Assembly (NCBI GenBank): GCA_003446775.1
Contig: DMCH01000154.1
Span: 1,604 to 8,711, forward strand
DNA from: Chloroflexota bacterium
Lineage (GTDB): Bacteria; Chloroflexota; Dormibacteria; Dormibacterales; Dormibacteraceae
DNA: 7,108 nt
Reading direction: 5' to 3'
Made by a program: the position numbers and the translations under genes. Positions 1-5,914 of this stretch are shown here, in pieces. The first letter of the stretch is position 1, and the number at the start of each line of letters is the position of its first letter. The notes under the pieces are model-generated. The model had not been told where the DNA came from. It ran no database searches and saw nothing but the letters and a program-made list of their open reading frames with translations.

Positions 1-170
1 GCCACCACCAGGTTCGCGACCTGGTCGTCGATGGGCGTCCCGATGAAGACGATGCGGTCTTTCAGCAGCCGCGAGTAGATGTCGAAGGCGCGCTCGCCGC
101 GCCCTGTGTTCTCGACCACCATGGGGACCAGGTAGCCGGTCGGGCGCTGTACGCGGTTCATGTCAGGCAC
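1..170 (-). CDS. clpP: ATP-dependent Clp protease proteolytic subunit ClpP, N-terminal part (truncated by window edge)
   Basis: This is the N-terminal end of the serine peptidase ClpP. ClpP forms a double heptameric barrel that degrades cytoplasmic proteins fed in by ClpX, ClpA or ClpC. The visible product contains GYLVPMVVENTGRGERAFD, then IYSRLLKDRIVFIGTPIDD and QVANLVVA, which is the characteristic ClpP N-terminus: the axial-loop segment followed by the first strand and helix. The catalytic Ser, His and Asp lie beyond the left edge and cannot be checked. Three in-frame starts compete: ATG at 173, GTG at 170 and ATG at 161, with an in-frame TAG just upstream at 182-180. I chose GTG 170 because it lies 6 nt after a TAGAAT box, as in neighbouring genes, and no Shine-Dalgarno sequence precedes any of the three. 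The gene follows trigger factor after 34 nt, a widely conserved tig-clpP arrangement. The identity is firm; the exact start is uncertain. Confidence 0.93.
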   Translation of the reverse strand, partial: MPDMNRVQRPTGYLVPMVVENTGRGERAFDIYSRLLKDRIVFIGTPIDDQVANLVV

Positions 171-176
171 CATCCC

Positions 177-208
177 ATTCTAGACACCGACTCCGGCCAT
201 TCCGTCAA
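177..208 (-). promoter_or_regulatory. putative clpP promoter (TAGAAT -10 box, poor -35)
   Basis: On the minus strand a TAGAAT hexamer lies at 182-177 and ends 6 nt before the GTG at 170. A TTGACG hexamer lies at 208-203 and overlaps the tig stop codon, but the spacer is 20 bp, longer than the usual 16-18. The -10 call rests mainly on the repeated position of the same hexamer at other genes in the window. The -35 is doubtful. It would allow clpP to be transcribed independently of tig. Confidence 0.5.
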
Positions 209-1524
209 CTCTGAGCCGGCGTTCCGGTGCCGGCGACCTCGCCCAGCCGCTCCAGGACTCGGAGCCGGCGCAACCGGGAGGCGAAGTATCGGCGTGAGTT
301 GGGCCCCCGCTTCAATTCGTCCACGCGGCCCTTGAGCTCGTCGTCCTTGCTCGCCTGCTCCTCGATGAAGCGGTCCACCTCGTCATCCGACGGCTCGATC
401 TTGTCGCGCTTAGCGAACTCGTCGAGGACCAGGTCGACCTTGAGCCGCGCCTCTGCCTCCGGCCTCTCCTCAGCGATCCACATCTCAGGAGTCTTGCCGA
501 GGTACTCGAGGTAGCGGTCGAGGCGAAGGCCCTGGCGGCTCAGGCTGCGTTCGAGCGAGTCGAGGTGACTGGCCAGCTCACGCTCCACCAGCGTGTCTGG
601 GACGTCCACGGCCGATGCCTCGACAAGAGCCTTCACGATCGCCTGTTCACGGGCCATCTGCGCCAGCGCCTTGGCGGATTCTTCGAGCTCCTCGCGCACG
701 GAGCTCCGGTATGCCTCGACGGTTTCTTGCTTGCCGCCGCTGAGCTGTTTGGCAAGCTCATCGTCCAGGGCGGGCAGCACTTTTTCCTTGACTCCCTGGA
801 CGGTGATCTTGATGGTCGCCTCTTTGCCGGCGAGCCTCGGCTCGCCGTAGTCATCCGGAAACGTCACCGTCGCCGAACGGGTCTCGCCCACCTTGGCGCC
901 GGGAATCGCAGCGAGGAGCTCCGGCAGCAGGGCGCCCTCCCTCAGCTCGGCTTCCATGGCCGACCGCGACTCAGAGGGAACCACCGCGCCATCGGCCTCG
1001 ACCTCGACGTCGATCACGGCCACGTCGCCCGCCCTGGCCTCGCGCTCGACCGGGGTGATCTCCGCCATCGGCTCCCGGACATCCTCGAGTCGCCGCTCGA
1101 GCATCTCGTCGGTGACCTCGACGGAGGGGGTGGCCACATTCAATGACGACACGTCGGCAAGCGTGACCTCGGGCATGACCGTGACGGTGGCCTTCAGCTG
1201 GGCGGGCCGCCCGCGCTCCAGCTCGACCACCTCGACATCCGGGTTGTCGATGGGATCGATTGATTTCTCCTGGAGCGCCTGGCGGATGACCTCGGGGACG
1301 ATCGCCTCGACCACCTCCTCACGCAGCGCAGCGGGACCGATGCGCGCCTCGACCAGCGCGCGTGGCGCGCGCCCCGGCCGGAATCCTTCGAGCTTGGAGC
1401 GGGAGGCGAGCCGGTTCAGGACTTTCTCATAAGTCGCATCGACGATGTCGGCCGGGACCTCGATGGTCATGCCCACCTGGCTCTTGGGCAGCGGCTCGGT
1501 CTTGACCGAGAGGTTGGAATGCAC
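205..1524 (-). CDS. tig: trigger factor, ribosome-associated chaperone and peptidyl-prolyl isomerase
   Basis: Trigger factor docks at the ribosomal exit tunnel and shields nascent chains in the cytoplasm. The product is 439 aa, normal for the family (about 430-450). Domain order is complete. The N-terminal ribosome-binding domain (about 1-125) carries the signature GFRPGRAPR at residues 47-55, equivalent to the GFRxGxxP loop that contacts ribosomal protein L23. An FKBP-like PPIase domain follows (about 150-245; it includes RAGDVAVIDVEVEADG and the VTFPDDYGEPRLAGKEA segment). The rest is the helical C-terminal chaperone domain, rich in Glu, Lys and Arg. The start is a GTG; NLSVKTEPLPKSQVGMTIEVP aligns with the usual family N-terminus, so little can be missing. 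No Shine-Dalgarno sequence is visible; a TAGAAT box ends 7 nt before the GTG, suggesting a leaderless mRNA. It lies 30 nt after the PBP stop and 34 nt before clpP. Confidence 0.96.
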   Translation of the reverse strand: MHSNLSVKTEPLPKSQVGMTIEVPADIVDATYEKVLNRLASRSKLEGFRPGRAPRALVEARIGPAALREEVVEAIVPEVIRQALQEKSIDPIDNPDVEVVELERGRPAQLKATVTVMPEVTLADVSSLNVATPSVEVTDEMLERRLEDVREPMAEITPVEREARAGDVAVIDVEVEADGAVVPSESRSAMEAELREGALLPELLAAIPGAKVGETRSATVTFPDDYGEPRLAGKEATIKITVQGVKEKVLPALDDELAKQLSGGKQETVEAYRSSVREELEESAKALAQMAREQAIVKALVEASAVDVPDTLVERELASHLDSLERSLSRQGLRLDRYLEYLGKTPEMWIAEERPEAEARLKVDLVLDEFAKRDKIEPSDDEVDRFIEEQASKDDELKGRVDELKRGPNSRRYFASRLRRLRVLERLGEVAGTGTPAQS

Positions 1525-1531
1525 CGCGCCG

Positions 1532-1537
1532 ATTCTA
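1532..1537 (-). promoter_or_regulatory. putative tig -10 box (TAGAAT), leaderless layout
   Basis: TAGAAT on the minus strand is followed by CGGCGCG (7 nt) and then the GTG start of tig, so transcription would begin at or within a base of the start codon. No recognisable -35 stands 16-18 bp upstream. The surrounding CCGTAGAATCGGCGCG matches the PBP promoter region at 15 of 16 positions. A perfect 10-bp palindrome, GACCGCGGTC (1540-1549), lies just upstream, between the PBP stop and this box. Confidence 0.5.
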
Positions 1538-1554
1538 CGGACCGCGGTCAGCGA

Positions 1555-3756
1555 CTAGGGCTTGGGCGACGGCGAAGGTGACGGGACCGGTGTCGGGCTC
1601 GCCAGCACTGGGCCGGTGCCCGGGTCCGGCGGCACGGTGATGTTGATCGGGGTCGGGGTCGGGCTGGGCGGGTTGTCGCCGGGAAGCCTCGGGATGCTCG
1701 TCGTGTCGGTCAGGAACCAGCTGTTGTTGGCGCCCTGGACCACGTTGGCGGGCGGCGAGTACCAGCGGTCGCCAGGGGCGCCCATATACGTCAGAGCCTC
1801 ATCCAACCACGTGTGGATGCCGGGCGTGGCAACGAACACGCCGTCGGAGTTGCGAACCATCGCGTGGTTGAAGTCGAGGATGTCGCCGATCCAGATCACA
1901 GCGGCCAAGTCGGGCGTGAACATGGCGGTCACTGCATCTTTGAAGTTGTCCGACGTGCCGGTCTTCGCGGCCACGATCCGGTTCTTGAAATGCAGCGGGC
2001 TGTTGTAGCCAAAGATCCTGGCGCGGTTGTTGTCGTCCGACATGATCTGGGCCATGATGAAAGCGACGCCAGGGTCGATGGCTTGGCGCGCGCGTTGGTC
2101 GGCGTGGGTCTGGTACAGCACCTGGCCATGCGAATCGGTCACCTGCAGGATGGCTTCTGGTGTGTGGTAGACGCCCATGTCTGCGAGCGTCGCCATGCCG
2201 CCGACATGCTCGAGCAGCGTGATCGGGTAGCCACCGAGGGTCACGCTCGGGCCGTACTCGTCGGCCGGTGCCTGGGTGTCGTAGCTACCGTCCGTGTTGA
2301 TGTAGCGAGGCTGCACTCCGATGTTGCGCATGAACGACAGCACCGCAGGCACTCCGATCGAAAGCTCGACTTTGACCGCGCAGATGTTGAGTGAGTTGCC
2401 CATGGCCTGCTTCAGGGGCAGCACGCCATGTGACCCGAGGTCGTAGTTGTAGAACTTTGTGGTGCTGTAAGCGTCCTTGTAGATGAGCGGGCTCGGACCG
2501 TCGTAAACGGGCGTATCAACGGTCGCGGCGCGAGCGTTGATGACGGCGGCGTAGGTGTAAGGCTTCACGGAGGAACCGACGTTGAGAGGTACCGTCGTCC
2601 AGTTGTACTGGCCGCCCTGGGCGTTGTAATCGGGCGAACCGACCATGACGATGATCTCGCCATTCTGCGGGTTCTCAGCGATGAGACCGGAGGAGAGCTT
2701 TCCGTTGGGGTCGCAGGAGGGCGGCTCCAGGCAGTGATTCATGTTCGCCACGACGTCTTCTTCGCCCCACACCTGAAGGTGGTAGTCGAGAGTCGTCTTG
2801 ACGTTCAGCTGTTGGATACCCGGCTTGAACCCGAGCTGGCGCAGCTCTTCGAGCACGAAGTCGACAAAGTGCGGGGCCTTGAAGCTGTTGATCGGCGCTT
2901 GATACGCGAGCTTTTCGGCGAGCGCCGCATCCATCTGGTCCTGGGTGATGTAGTTCTGGCGCAGCATCGCCTGCAGGACCTCGGTCTGGCGCAACCTGGC
3001 GGCGTCTGGGTGCAGCACCGGGTTCCATTCGGTGGGCGCCTGCGGCAGCCCGGCGAGCACCGCTGACTGGGCGAGGTCGAGCTTGGAGGCGGGGACGTTG
3101 AAATAGTCCTGCGCGGCCGCCTCGACACCGTACGACTGGGATCCATAGAAGCTCTTGTTGAGGTAGAGCTCCATGATCTGGTCCTTGGAGTACGCCTGGC
3201 TCAGCTCAAAGGCGAGCGCAACCTCTTTGACTTTTCTTTGGTAGGTCTGGTCCGGAGTCAAGAACTGTTGCTTGGCGAGCTGTTGGGTGATCGTGCTGCC
3301 GCCGGCGACGATGTGGCCGGCTCGGATGTCGTCGAAGATGGCGCGGATGATGCCCTGGATGTCGAAGCCGGGGTTGGTGTAGAAGCCTTTGTCCTCGATC
3401 GCGACTGTGGCCCGGATCATCACCGGGTTGACGTCCTTGAGCTTCACAGAAAGTCGGTGATCGCCTTGGGCGCCCACGTCCGCAAGAATCACGCCGTTGC
3501 GGTCGCTGATCTGCGTGTCACCCGCGAACGAATTGCTGTCGAGGCCCTGGATCGAAGGCAGGCTGTCGAAGAAGGACTGCGCGTACGCATCCACGGCGAA
3601 GCCAACGACCAGCACCACCGCCACGAAGACGCCGAGGCCGCGCATGAGGGCGATTCGACGCAGGCGCTGCCCGATCGGCGACCAGCCGGCGTGGACCCGC
3701 GCCCGAGGGCGATGGCCCCCCTTGGTTTTGATCTTCTCAGGAACGTTTCGAGCCAT
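1555..3756 (-). CDS. class A penicillin-binding protein (bifunctional glycosyltransferase/transpeptidase, PBP1A-like)
   Basis: This enzyme polymerises lipid II into glycan strands (GT51) and cross-links them (transpeptidase) on the outer face of the cytoplasmic membrane. From ATG 3756 it has 733 aa. A basic cytoplasmic N-tail precedes one membrane anchor (about 38-58). GT51 motifs follow: EDKGFYTNPGFD at 121-132 (Glu121 is the likely catalytic residue), GGSTITQQL at 152-160, RKVKE at 174-178 and IMELYLNKSFYG from 194. The transpeptidase shows SSVK (Ser395 nucleophile, Lys398), SLN at 455-457 and KTGT at 598-601. All catalytic motifs are intact. Motif 1 has Asn where many homologues have His (EDxxFxxHxG). 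The last 45 or so residues are a Pro/Ser/Thr tail with PTPTP and PSPSPSP runs. Reading could extend upstream to 3795, but that extension runs through the promoter box; the MARNVPEKIK start is preferred. I cannot assign a pbp or pon symbol from sequence alone. Confidence 0.95.
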   Translation of the reverse strand: MARNVPEKIKTKGGHRPRARVHAGWSPIGQRLRRIALMRGLGVFVAVVLVVGFAVDAYAQSFFDSLPSIQGLDSNSFAGDTQISDRNGVILADVGAQGDHRLSVKLKDVNPVMIRATVAIEDKGFYTNPGFDIQGIIRAIFDDIRAGHIVAGGSTITQQLAKQQFLTPDQTYQRKVKEVALAFELSQAYSKDQIMELYLNKSFYGSQSYGVEAAAQDYFNVPASKLDLAQSAVLAGLPQAPTEWNPVLHPDAARLRQTEVLQAMLRQNYITQDQMDAALAEKLAYQAPINSFKAPHFVDFVLEELRQLGFKPGIQQLNVKTTLDYHLQVWGEEDVVANMNHCLEPPSCDPNGKLSSGLIAENPQNGEIIVMVGSPDYNAQGGQYNWTTVPLNVGSSVKPYTYAAVINARAATVDTPVYDGPSPLIYKDAYSTTKFYNYDLGSHGVLPLKQAMGNSLNICAVKVELSIGVPAVLSFMRNIGVQPRYINTDGSYDTQAPADEYGPSVTLGGYPITLLEHVGGMATLADMGVYHTPEAILQVTDSHGQVLYQTHADQRARQAIDPGVAFIMAQIMSDDNNRARIFGYNSPLHFKNRIVAAKTGTSDNFKDAVTAMFTPDLAAVIWIGDILDFNHAMVRNSDGVFVATPGIHTWLDEALTYMGAPGDRWYSPPANVVQGANNSWFLTDTTSIPRLPGDNPPSPTPTPINITVPPDPGTGPVLASPTPVPSPSPSPKP

Positions 3757-3773
3757 GGTTGGGGAGCGCGCTG

Positions 3774-3779
3774 ATTCTA
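3774..3779 (-). promoter_or_regulatory. putative -10 box (TAGAAT) for the class A PBP gene
   Basis: TAGAAT on the minus strand lies 17 nt before the ATG at 3756, which would give a leader of about 10 nt lacking any Shine-Dalgarno match (CTCCCCAACC precedes the ATG). The context CCGTAGAATCAGCGCG is nearly identical to that before tig, which supports a shared promoter type. No convincing -35 is present at 16-18 bp. It lies in the 63-nt gap after the upstream coiled-coil gene. Confidence 0.5.
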
Positions 3780-3819
3780 CGGTTTCCCACCCCACCCAAC
3801 GCGGCAGACAGCGCTGGGG

Positions 3820-4338
3820 TTACGCGGCACCGTCGGCCTTGGGCCGCGCGAAGACCTCGTCTGCGCCCACCAGCCGCTCCTGGCGGGTGCCTGGGAAGTG
3901 AACTCGGACCCCAGGGCGTCCTGGGCCGCCCAGCTCCCACCCGGCCGCATATAGGCGGGCCGCCGCGGTCAGGTCGCCCGCCTGGGCCACCTGGACCCCG
4001 TCGGTGAAGCTGAGGCTCTGCGAGCGGGCGCCCGGATAGCCCAGCCGCACCTCTCCACCGGTTTTGAGATTGAAGGCATAGTCGTCCAGCGAACCGGCCT
4101 GGCTGCCGGCGACCAGCTCGGCAACGGTCGGGAACTTGCCTTCGCGCATGGCCGCCTTCAAGTCCGCCCGCGACTCGCGATGCGCGTTTCGGTCGCGGCG
4201 GCGGCGCTCGGTCAGGAGCAGATCGCGCTCACCCCTGAGCGCTGCGAGCTGCTGCTCGATGGGCCGCATGCGCTCGCGGACCTCGGCAACGCGTCGCTCG
4301 AGCTCGGCGTCATCGAGCGATGTGAGCTCTTCGGCCAC
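3820..4338 (-). CDS. hypothetical protein with N-terminal coiled coil
   Basis: I do not recognise this 172-aa protein. Residues about 8-58 are a charged, heptad-like helix (AELERRVAEVRERMRPIEQQ, then LAALRGERDLLLTERRRRDR) predicted to form a coiled coil. The remainder (about 60-172) looks like a compact soluble domain with FPTVAELVAGSQ, DDYAFNLKTGGEVRLGYPG and WELGGPGRPGVRVHFPGTRQ. It has no signal peptide, membrane segment or cysteine. Evidence that it is real: codon use resembles its neighbours, it starts 9 nt after the MFS stop, and a TAACGT box ends 6 nt before its GTG start. The role is unknown. Placement between an exporter-like gene and a PBP gives only weak context. A structural, DNA-binding or protein-binding role is possible, but nothing in the sequence decides it. 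Confidence 0.75.
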   Translation of the reverse strand: MAEELTSLDDAELERRVAEVRERMRPIEQQLAALRGERDLLLTERRRRDRNAHRESRADLKAAMREGKFPTVAELVAGSQAGSLDDYAFNLKTGGEVRLGYPGARSQSLSFTDGVQVAQAGDLTAAARLYAAGWELGGPGRPGVRVHFPGTRQERLVGADEVFARPKADGAA

Positions 4339-4344
4339 GAGCGA

Positions 4345-4350
4345 ACGTTA
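4345..4350 (-). promoter_or_regulatory. putative -10 box (TAACGT) for the coiled-coil gene, overlapping the MFS stop
   Basis: TAACGT on the minus strand is followed by TCGCTC (6 nt) and then the GTG at 4338. Its first three bases are the TAA stop codon of the MFS gene. There is no Shine-Dalgarno sequence and no clear -35. Taken alone a TANNNT match is weak; its fixed distance to the start, shared with four other genes here, is the argument. Confidence 0.35.
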
Positions 4351-5508
4351 CCCGCGCTCGTGGCTCGCGCGCCGGTTGCGGAAGCCCGAGAACAGGGCCA
4401 GGTCGTACAAGATCTTCAAGGCACCGGCGGCGAAGAAAGGCACACCGAACGCGGCGACGCCGATGGCGACCCCCGCGAGCGGCGGCCCAAACGATTGCGC
4501 GACGCCGCGCACCGCTCCGGTCATCGCGACCGCGCCCGCTCGTTCGGACGGCGGGACGATGGAGACGACGTACGCCTGTCGTGCCGGCACGTCCATCTGC
4601 GACAGGGTGAACCGTGCCAGCAGGAGCGCAATGGCCCAGGGCAGGTTGGGGCTGAAGGGGACCAGGAGCAAGAGCACGTTGCTCGGCAGGTGCGTGAAAA
4701 CCATCGTGTTGATCAGGCCGATGCGATTCGCGAGCCGACCTGAAACCTCATAGGACAGCGCCTGGAGGATCGCGACCGCGGCGAAGACCGGACCGAGCAC
4801 AGATGCCCCCACACCAAAGCGAACATGGAGCCAGTAGGCGACCACCGCGTTGGCCACGAACCCGCCGCCCAGAGAATCCAGGGCGAAAAGGGCGGCGAGC
4901 CCGAGCAGCGGTCGAATCCGTCCGAATGCGGGGCCGCGATCATCGCCCTCGACGCGAGACGTCATGAAAAGTGGAAGGACTGCGGTGGCGACGCCGATGG
5001 CGGCGTAGAGGAGGAAGAACGCCCGCCCGGCCGCGGCGCTCGTTGCCAGCGTGGCGGCGAGTCCGCCCGCAGCGTTGAACAAACCTCCGGTCAGCGAGTA
5101 GCGAGCGAAGGCTACGTTGCGCCCAGAAGCGGGCACCGTCTCGGTGAGCACCGCCTGCTCGACCGATGCGAACGGCCCAAGGTCCACGCTGGCGGCACCG
5201 AGCATTCCCGTGAGGCCCGCGAAGATGAGGAAGGACGGCTCGGTCGCGAGCGCGAGGTCGAGCCCGGTCAGCGTCATCAGCGCACCGGCGACCGCCAGGA
5301 TGCGGCGGCGCCCCCACCTCGCGGCCAGGGCGGCGCTGGCGAGACCCGACAGGGACGCCGCGGCAAGCCCGATCCCCAGGGTCAGGCCGATGAGCGCAGG
5401 CGAAAGGCCGCGGCGCTCGAGGTGGACGCCGATCAGGACCGCGGAGAAACCGAACCCGAACGCCCGCAGGCCGCGGGCCGAGAGCAGGAGGACTCGGTCT
5501 TGCGTCAG
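4348..5508 (-). CDS. major facilitator superfamily (MFS) transporter, probable CTG start
   Basis: This is a 12-TM-type secondary transporter of the cytoplasmic membrane; the substrate is unknown. The first ATG (5277) would remove the first two membrane helices. The frame is open upstream and encodes a normal MFS N-terminus: RAFGFGFSAVLIGVHLERRG (TM1), SPALIGLTLGIGLAAASLSG (TM2), then the cytoplasmic motif A-like loop LAARWGRRRIL near 61-71. A second motif A-like loop, GRLANRIG, lies near 257-264 between the halves' second and third helices. MDVPARQAYVVSIVPPSERA is near 305-324, a stretch typical of drug-efflux-like MFS proteins. No ATG, GTG or TTG exists in this upstream part, so I place the start at CTG 5508, where it shares CTGA with the stop of the preceding gene. 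That gives 386 aa, normal for the family. Alternatives are a later CTG (5487, 5469), or a -1 frameshift fusing it to the upstream protein. Function is confident; the start is not. Confidence 0.87.
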   Translation of the reverse strand: MTQDRVLLLSARGLRAFGFGFSAVLIGVHLERRGLSPALIGLTLGIGLAAASLSGLASAALAARWGRRRILAVAGALMTLTGLDLALATEPSFLIFAGLTGMLGAASVDLGPFASVEQAVLTETVPASGRNVAFARYSLTGGLFNAAGGLAATLATSAAAGRAFFLLYAAIGVATAVLPLFMTSRVEGDDRGPAFGRIRPLLGLAALFALDSLGGGFVANAVVAYWLHVRFGVGASVLGPVFAAVAILQALSYEVSGRLANRIGLINTMVFTHLPSNVLLLLVPFSPNLPWAIALLLARFTLSQMDVPARQAYVVSIVPPSERAGAVAMTGAVRGVAQSFGPPLAGVAIGVAAFGVPFFAAGALKILYDLALFSGFRNRRASHERG

Positions 5509-5846
5509 CGGCGGCGCCTGGTGGCCGCAAGTATCGCGGCCGCCAGCGCGGCGAGAACCGCCGCCGCGATGGCGACAAACGGCGCCACGGGTATCGCGTG
5601 AGCCTGTCCAATGGGAATAGCGATGGGTGACCGCGAGGGTTGTGGAGGCGGAGTCACCGTGAACGCCAGGTGCCCTTCACCGTGCGCGGACGTCGGGTCG
5701 AAAGCGATGCCGTTCAAGGACGTGACTCCTGTGACGTTGGCGAACGACCCTGTCTGCCACTGCTCCCAGGTTGGCGCGGCGGCGCTCATCGGAACCGGGG
5801 CGAGGGCAAAGAGGGCAGCCAGCAACATTGCAACCGGCGCGCGCAT
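5505..5846 (-). CDS. small secreted, C-terminally membrane-anchored protein of unknown function
   Basis: I do not recognise this 113-aa protein. It has a clear signal peptide (MRAPVAMLLAALFALAPVPM, then SAAA, cleavage expected near 23-25). A short extracytoplasmic segment of about 55 residues follows, with two Trp (PTWEQWQTGSF) and a proline-rich stretch ending PPPQPSRSP. A hydrophobic Ala-rich helix (about 84-108, FVAIAAAVLAALAAAILAAT) then ends in RRRR before the stop. The layout is signal, ectodomain, TM, positive stop-transfer tail, as in a type I membrane protein. Its stop overlaps the probable MFS start, so the two are likely translated together and may act together. The frame could extend upstream to a TTG at 5882, but that lies in the -35 box and SufR operator; ATG 5846 directly opens a signal peptide and lies 7 nt after a -10 box. 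It starts the leftward gene series and probably shares control with sufR. Confidence 0.75.
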   Translation of the reverse strand: MRAPVAMLLAALFALAPVPMSAAAPTWEQWQTGSFANVTGVTSLNGIAFDPTSAHGEGHLAFTVTPPPQPSRSPIAIPIGQAHAIPVAPFVAIAAAVLAALAAAILAATRRRR

Positions 5847-5853
5847 CCCGCCG

Positions 5854-5882
5854 AGGGTACTCTCGGTCGGGCTGTATTTCAA
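5854..5882 (-). promoter_or_regulatory. promoter of the small membrane protein / MFS unit, with -35 inside the SufR operator
   Basis: On the minus strand TTGAAA (5882-5877) and TACCCT (5859-5854) are separated by exactly 17 bp. TACCCT is followed by 7 nt and the ATG at 5846. This is the best -35/-10 pair in the window. The TTGAAA box is formed by one arm of the TTTCAAC-N6-GTTGAAA repeat, so a protein bound there would block this promoter. No Shine-Dalgarno sequence precedes the ATG. Confidence 0.6.
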
Positions 5883-5896
5883 CGTACGTGTTGAAA
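5877..5896. promoter_or_regulatory. SufR operator (inverted repeat TTTCAAC-N6-GTTGAAA)
   Basis: A perfect inverted repeat with 7-bp arms (5877-5883 and 5890-5896) surrounds a 6-bp spacer, GTACGT. Its core, CAAC-N6-GTTG, is the operator bound by SufR in cyanobacteria, where the repressor controls the suf operon and itself. It lies 18 bp upstream of the sufR start. It covers the -35 region expected for sufR (about 5880-5885) and contains the -35 of the divergent gene. Binding by the sufR product is an inference from the match and position. Confidence 0.8.
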
Positions 5897-5902
5897 AAGT
5901 CG

Positions 5903-5908
5903 TAGACT
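5903..5908 (+). promoter_or_regulatory. putative sufR -10 box (TAGACT), leaderless layout
   Basis: TAGACT ends 6 nt before the GTG start of sufR, placing the expected transcription start at the GTG itself. The context CGTAGACTCGGC differs at one position from CGTAGAATCGGC before tig. The -35 position falls on the CAACGT part of the SufR operator and is a poor match to TTGACA, so the promoter may be weak or use another recognition mode. Confidence 0.55.
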
Positions 5909-5914
5909 CGGCCT

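Noticed and set aside
216..235. GCCGGC...GCCGGC repeat near the end of tig as a terminator
   Set aside because: It lies inside the last tig codons, lacks a U-run on the minus strand, and clpP follows at once, so termination there is not supported.
565..1146. Long plus-strand open frame opposite tig
   Set aside because: High-GC shadow of the trigger factor gene; the translation is low in complexity and matches no family, while the minus strand encodes a complete trigger factor.
1813..2394. Long plus-strand open frame opposite the PBP gene
   Set aside because: It lies wholly inside the transpeptidase coding region, whose motifs are intact on the minus strand; no start signal or recognisable product.
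3757..3795. N-terminal extension of the PBP to 3795
   Set aside because: The 13 extra codons run across the TAGAAT promoter box and add nothing recognisable; the ATG at 3756 opens a normal basic cytoplasmic tail.
4825..5601. Plus-strand 258-codon open frame opposite the MFS gene
   Set aside because: Antisense shadow, rich in Arg, Gly and Glu, no domain; the sense strand encodes membrane helices.
4940..5611. Minus-strand 223-codon open frame covering the MFS N-terminal region
   Set aside because: Its product is Arg/Pro-rich with no domain, whereas the other minus frame gives MFS helices and a motif A-like loop over the same bases.
5847..5882. N-terminal extension of the small membrane protein to a TTG at 5882
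   Set aside because: The extension runs through the -35/-10 boxes and the SufR operator and would put polar residues ahead of a signal peptide that starts naturally at ATG 5846.
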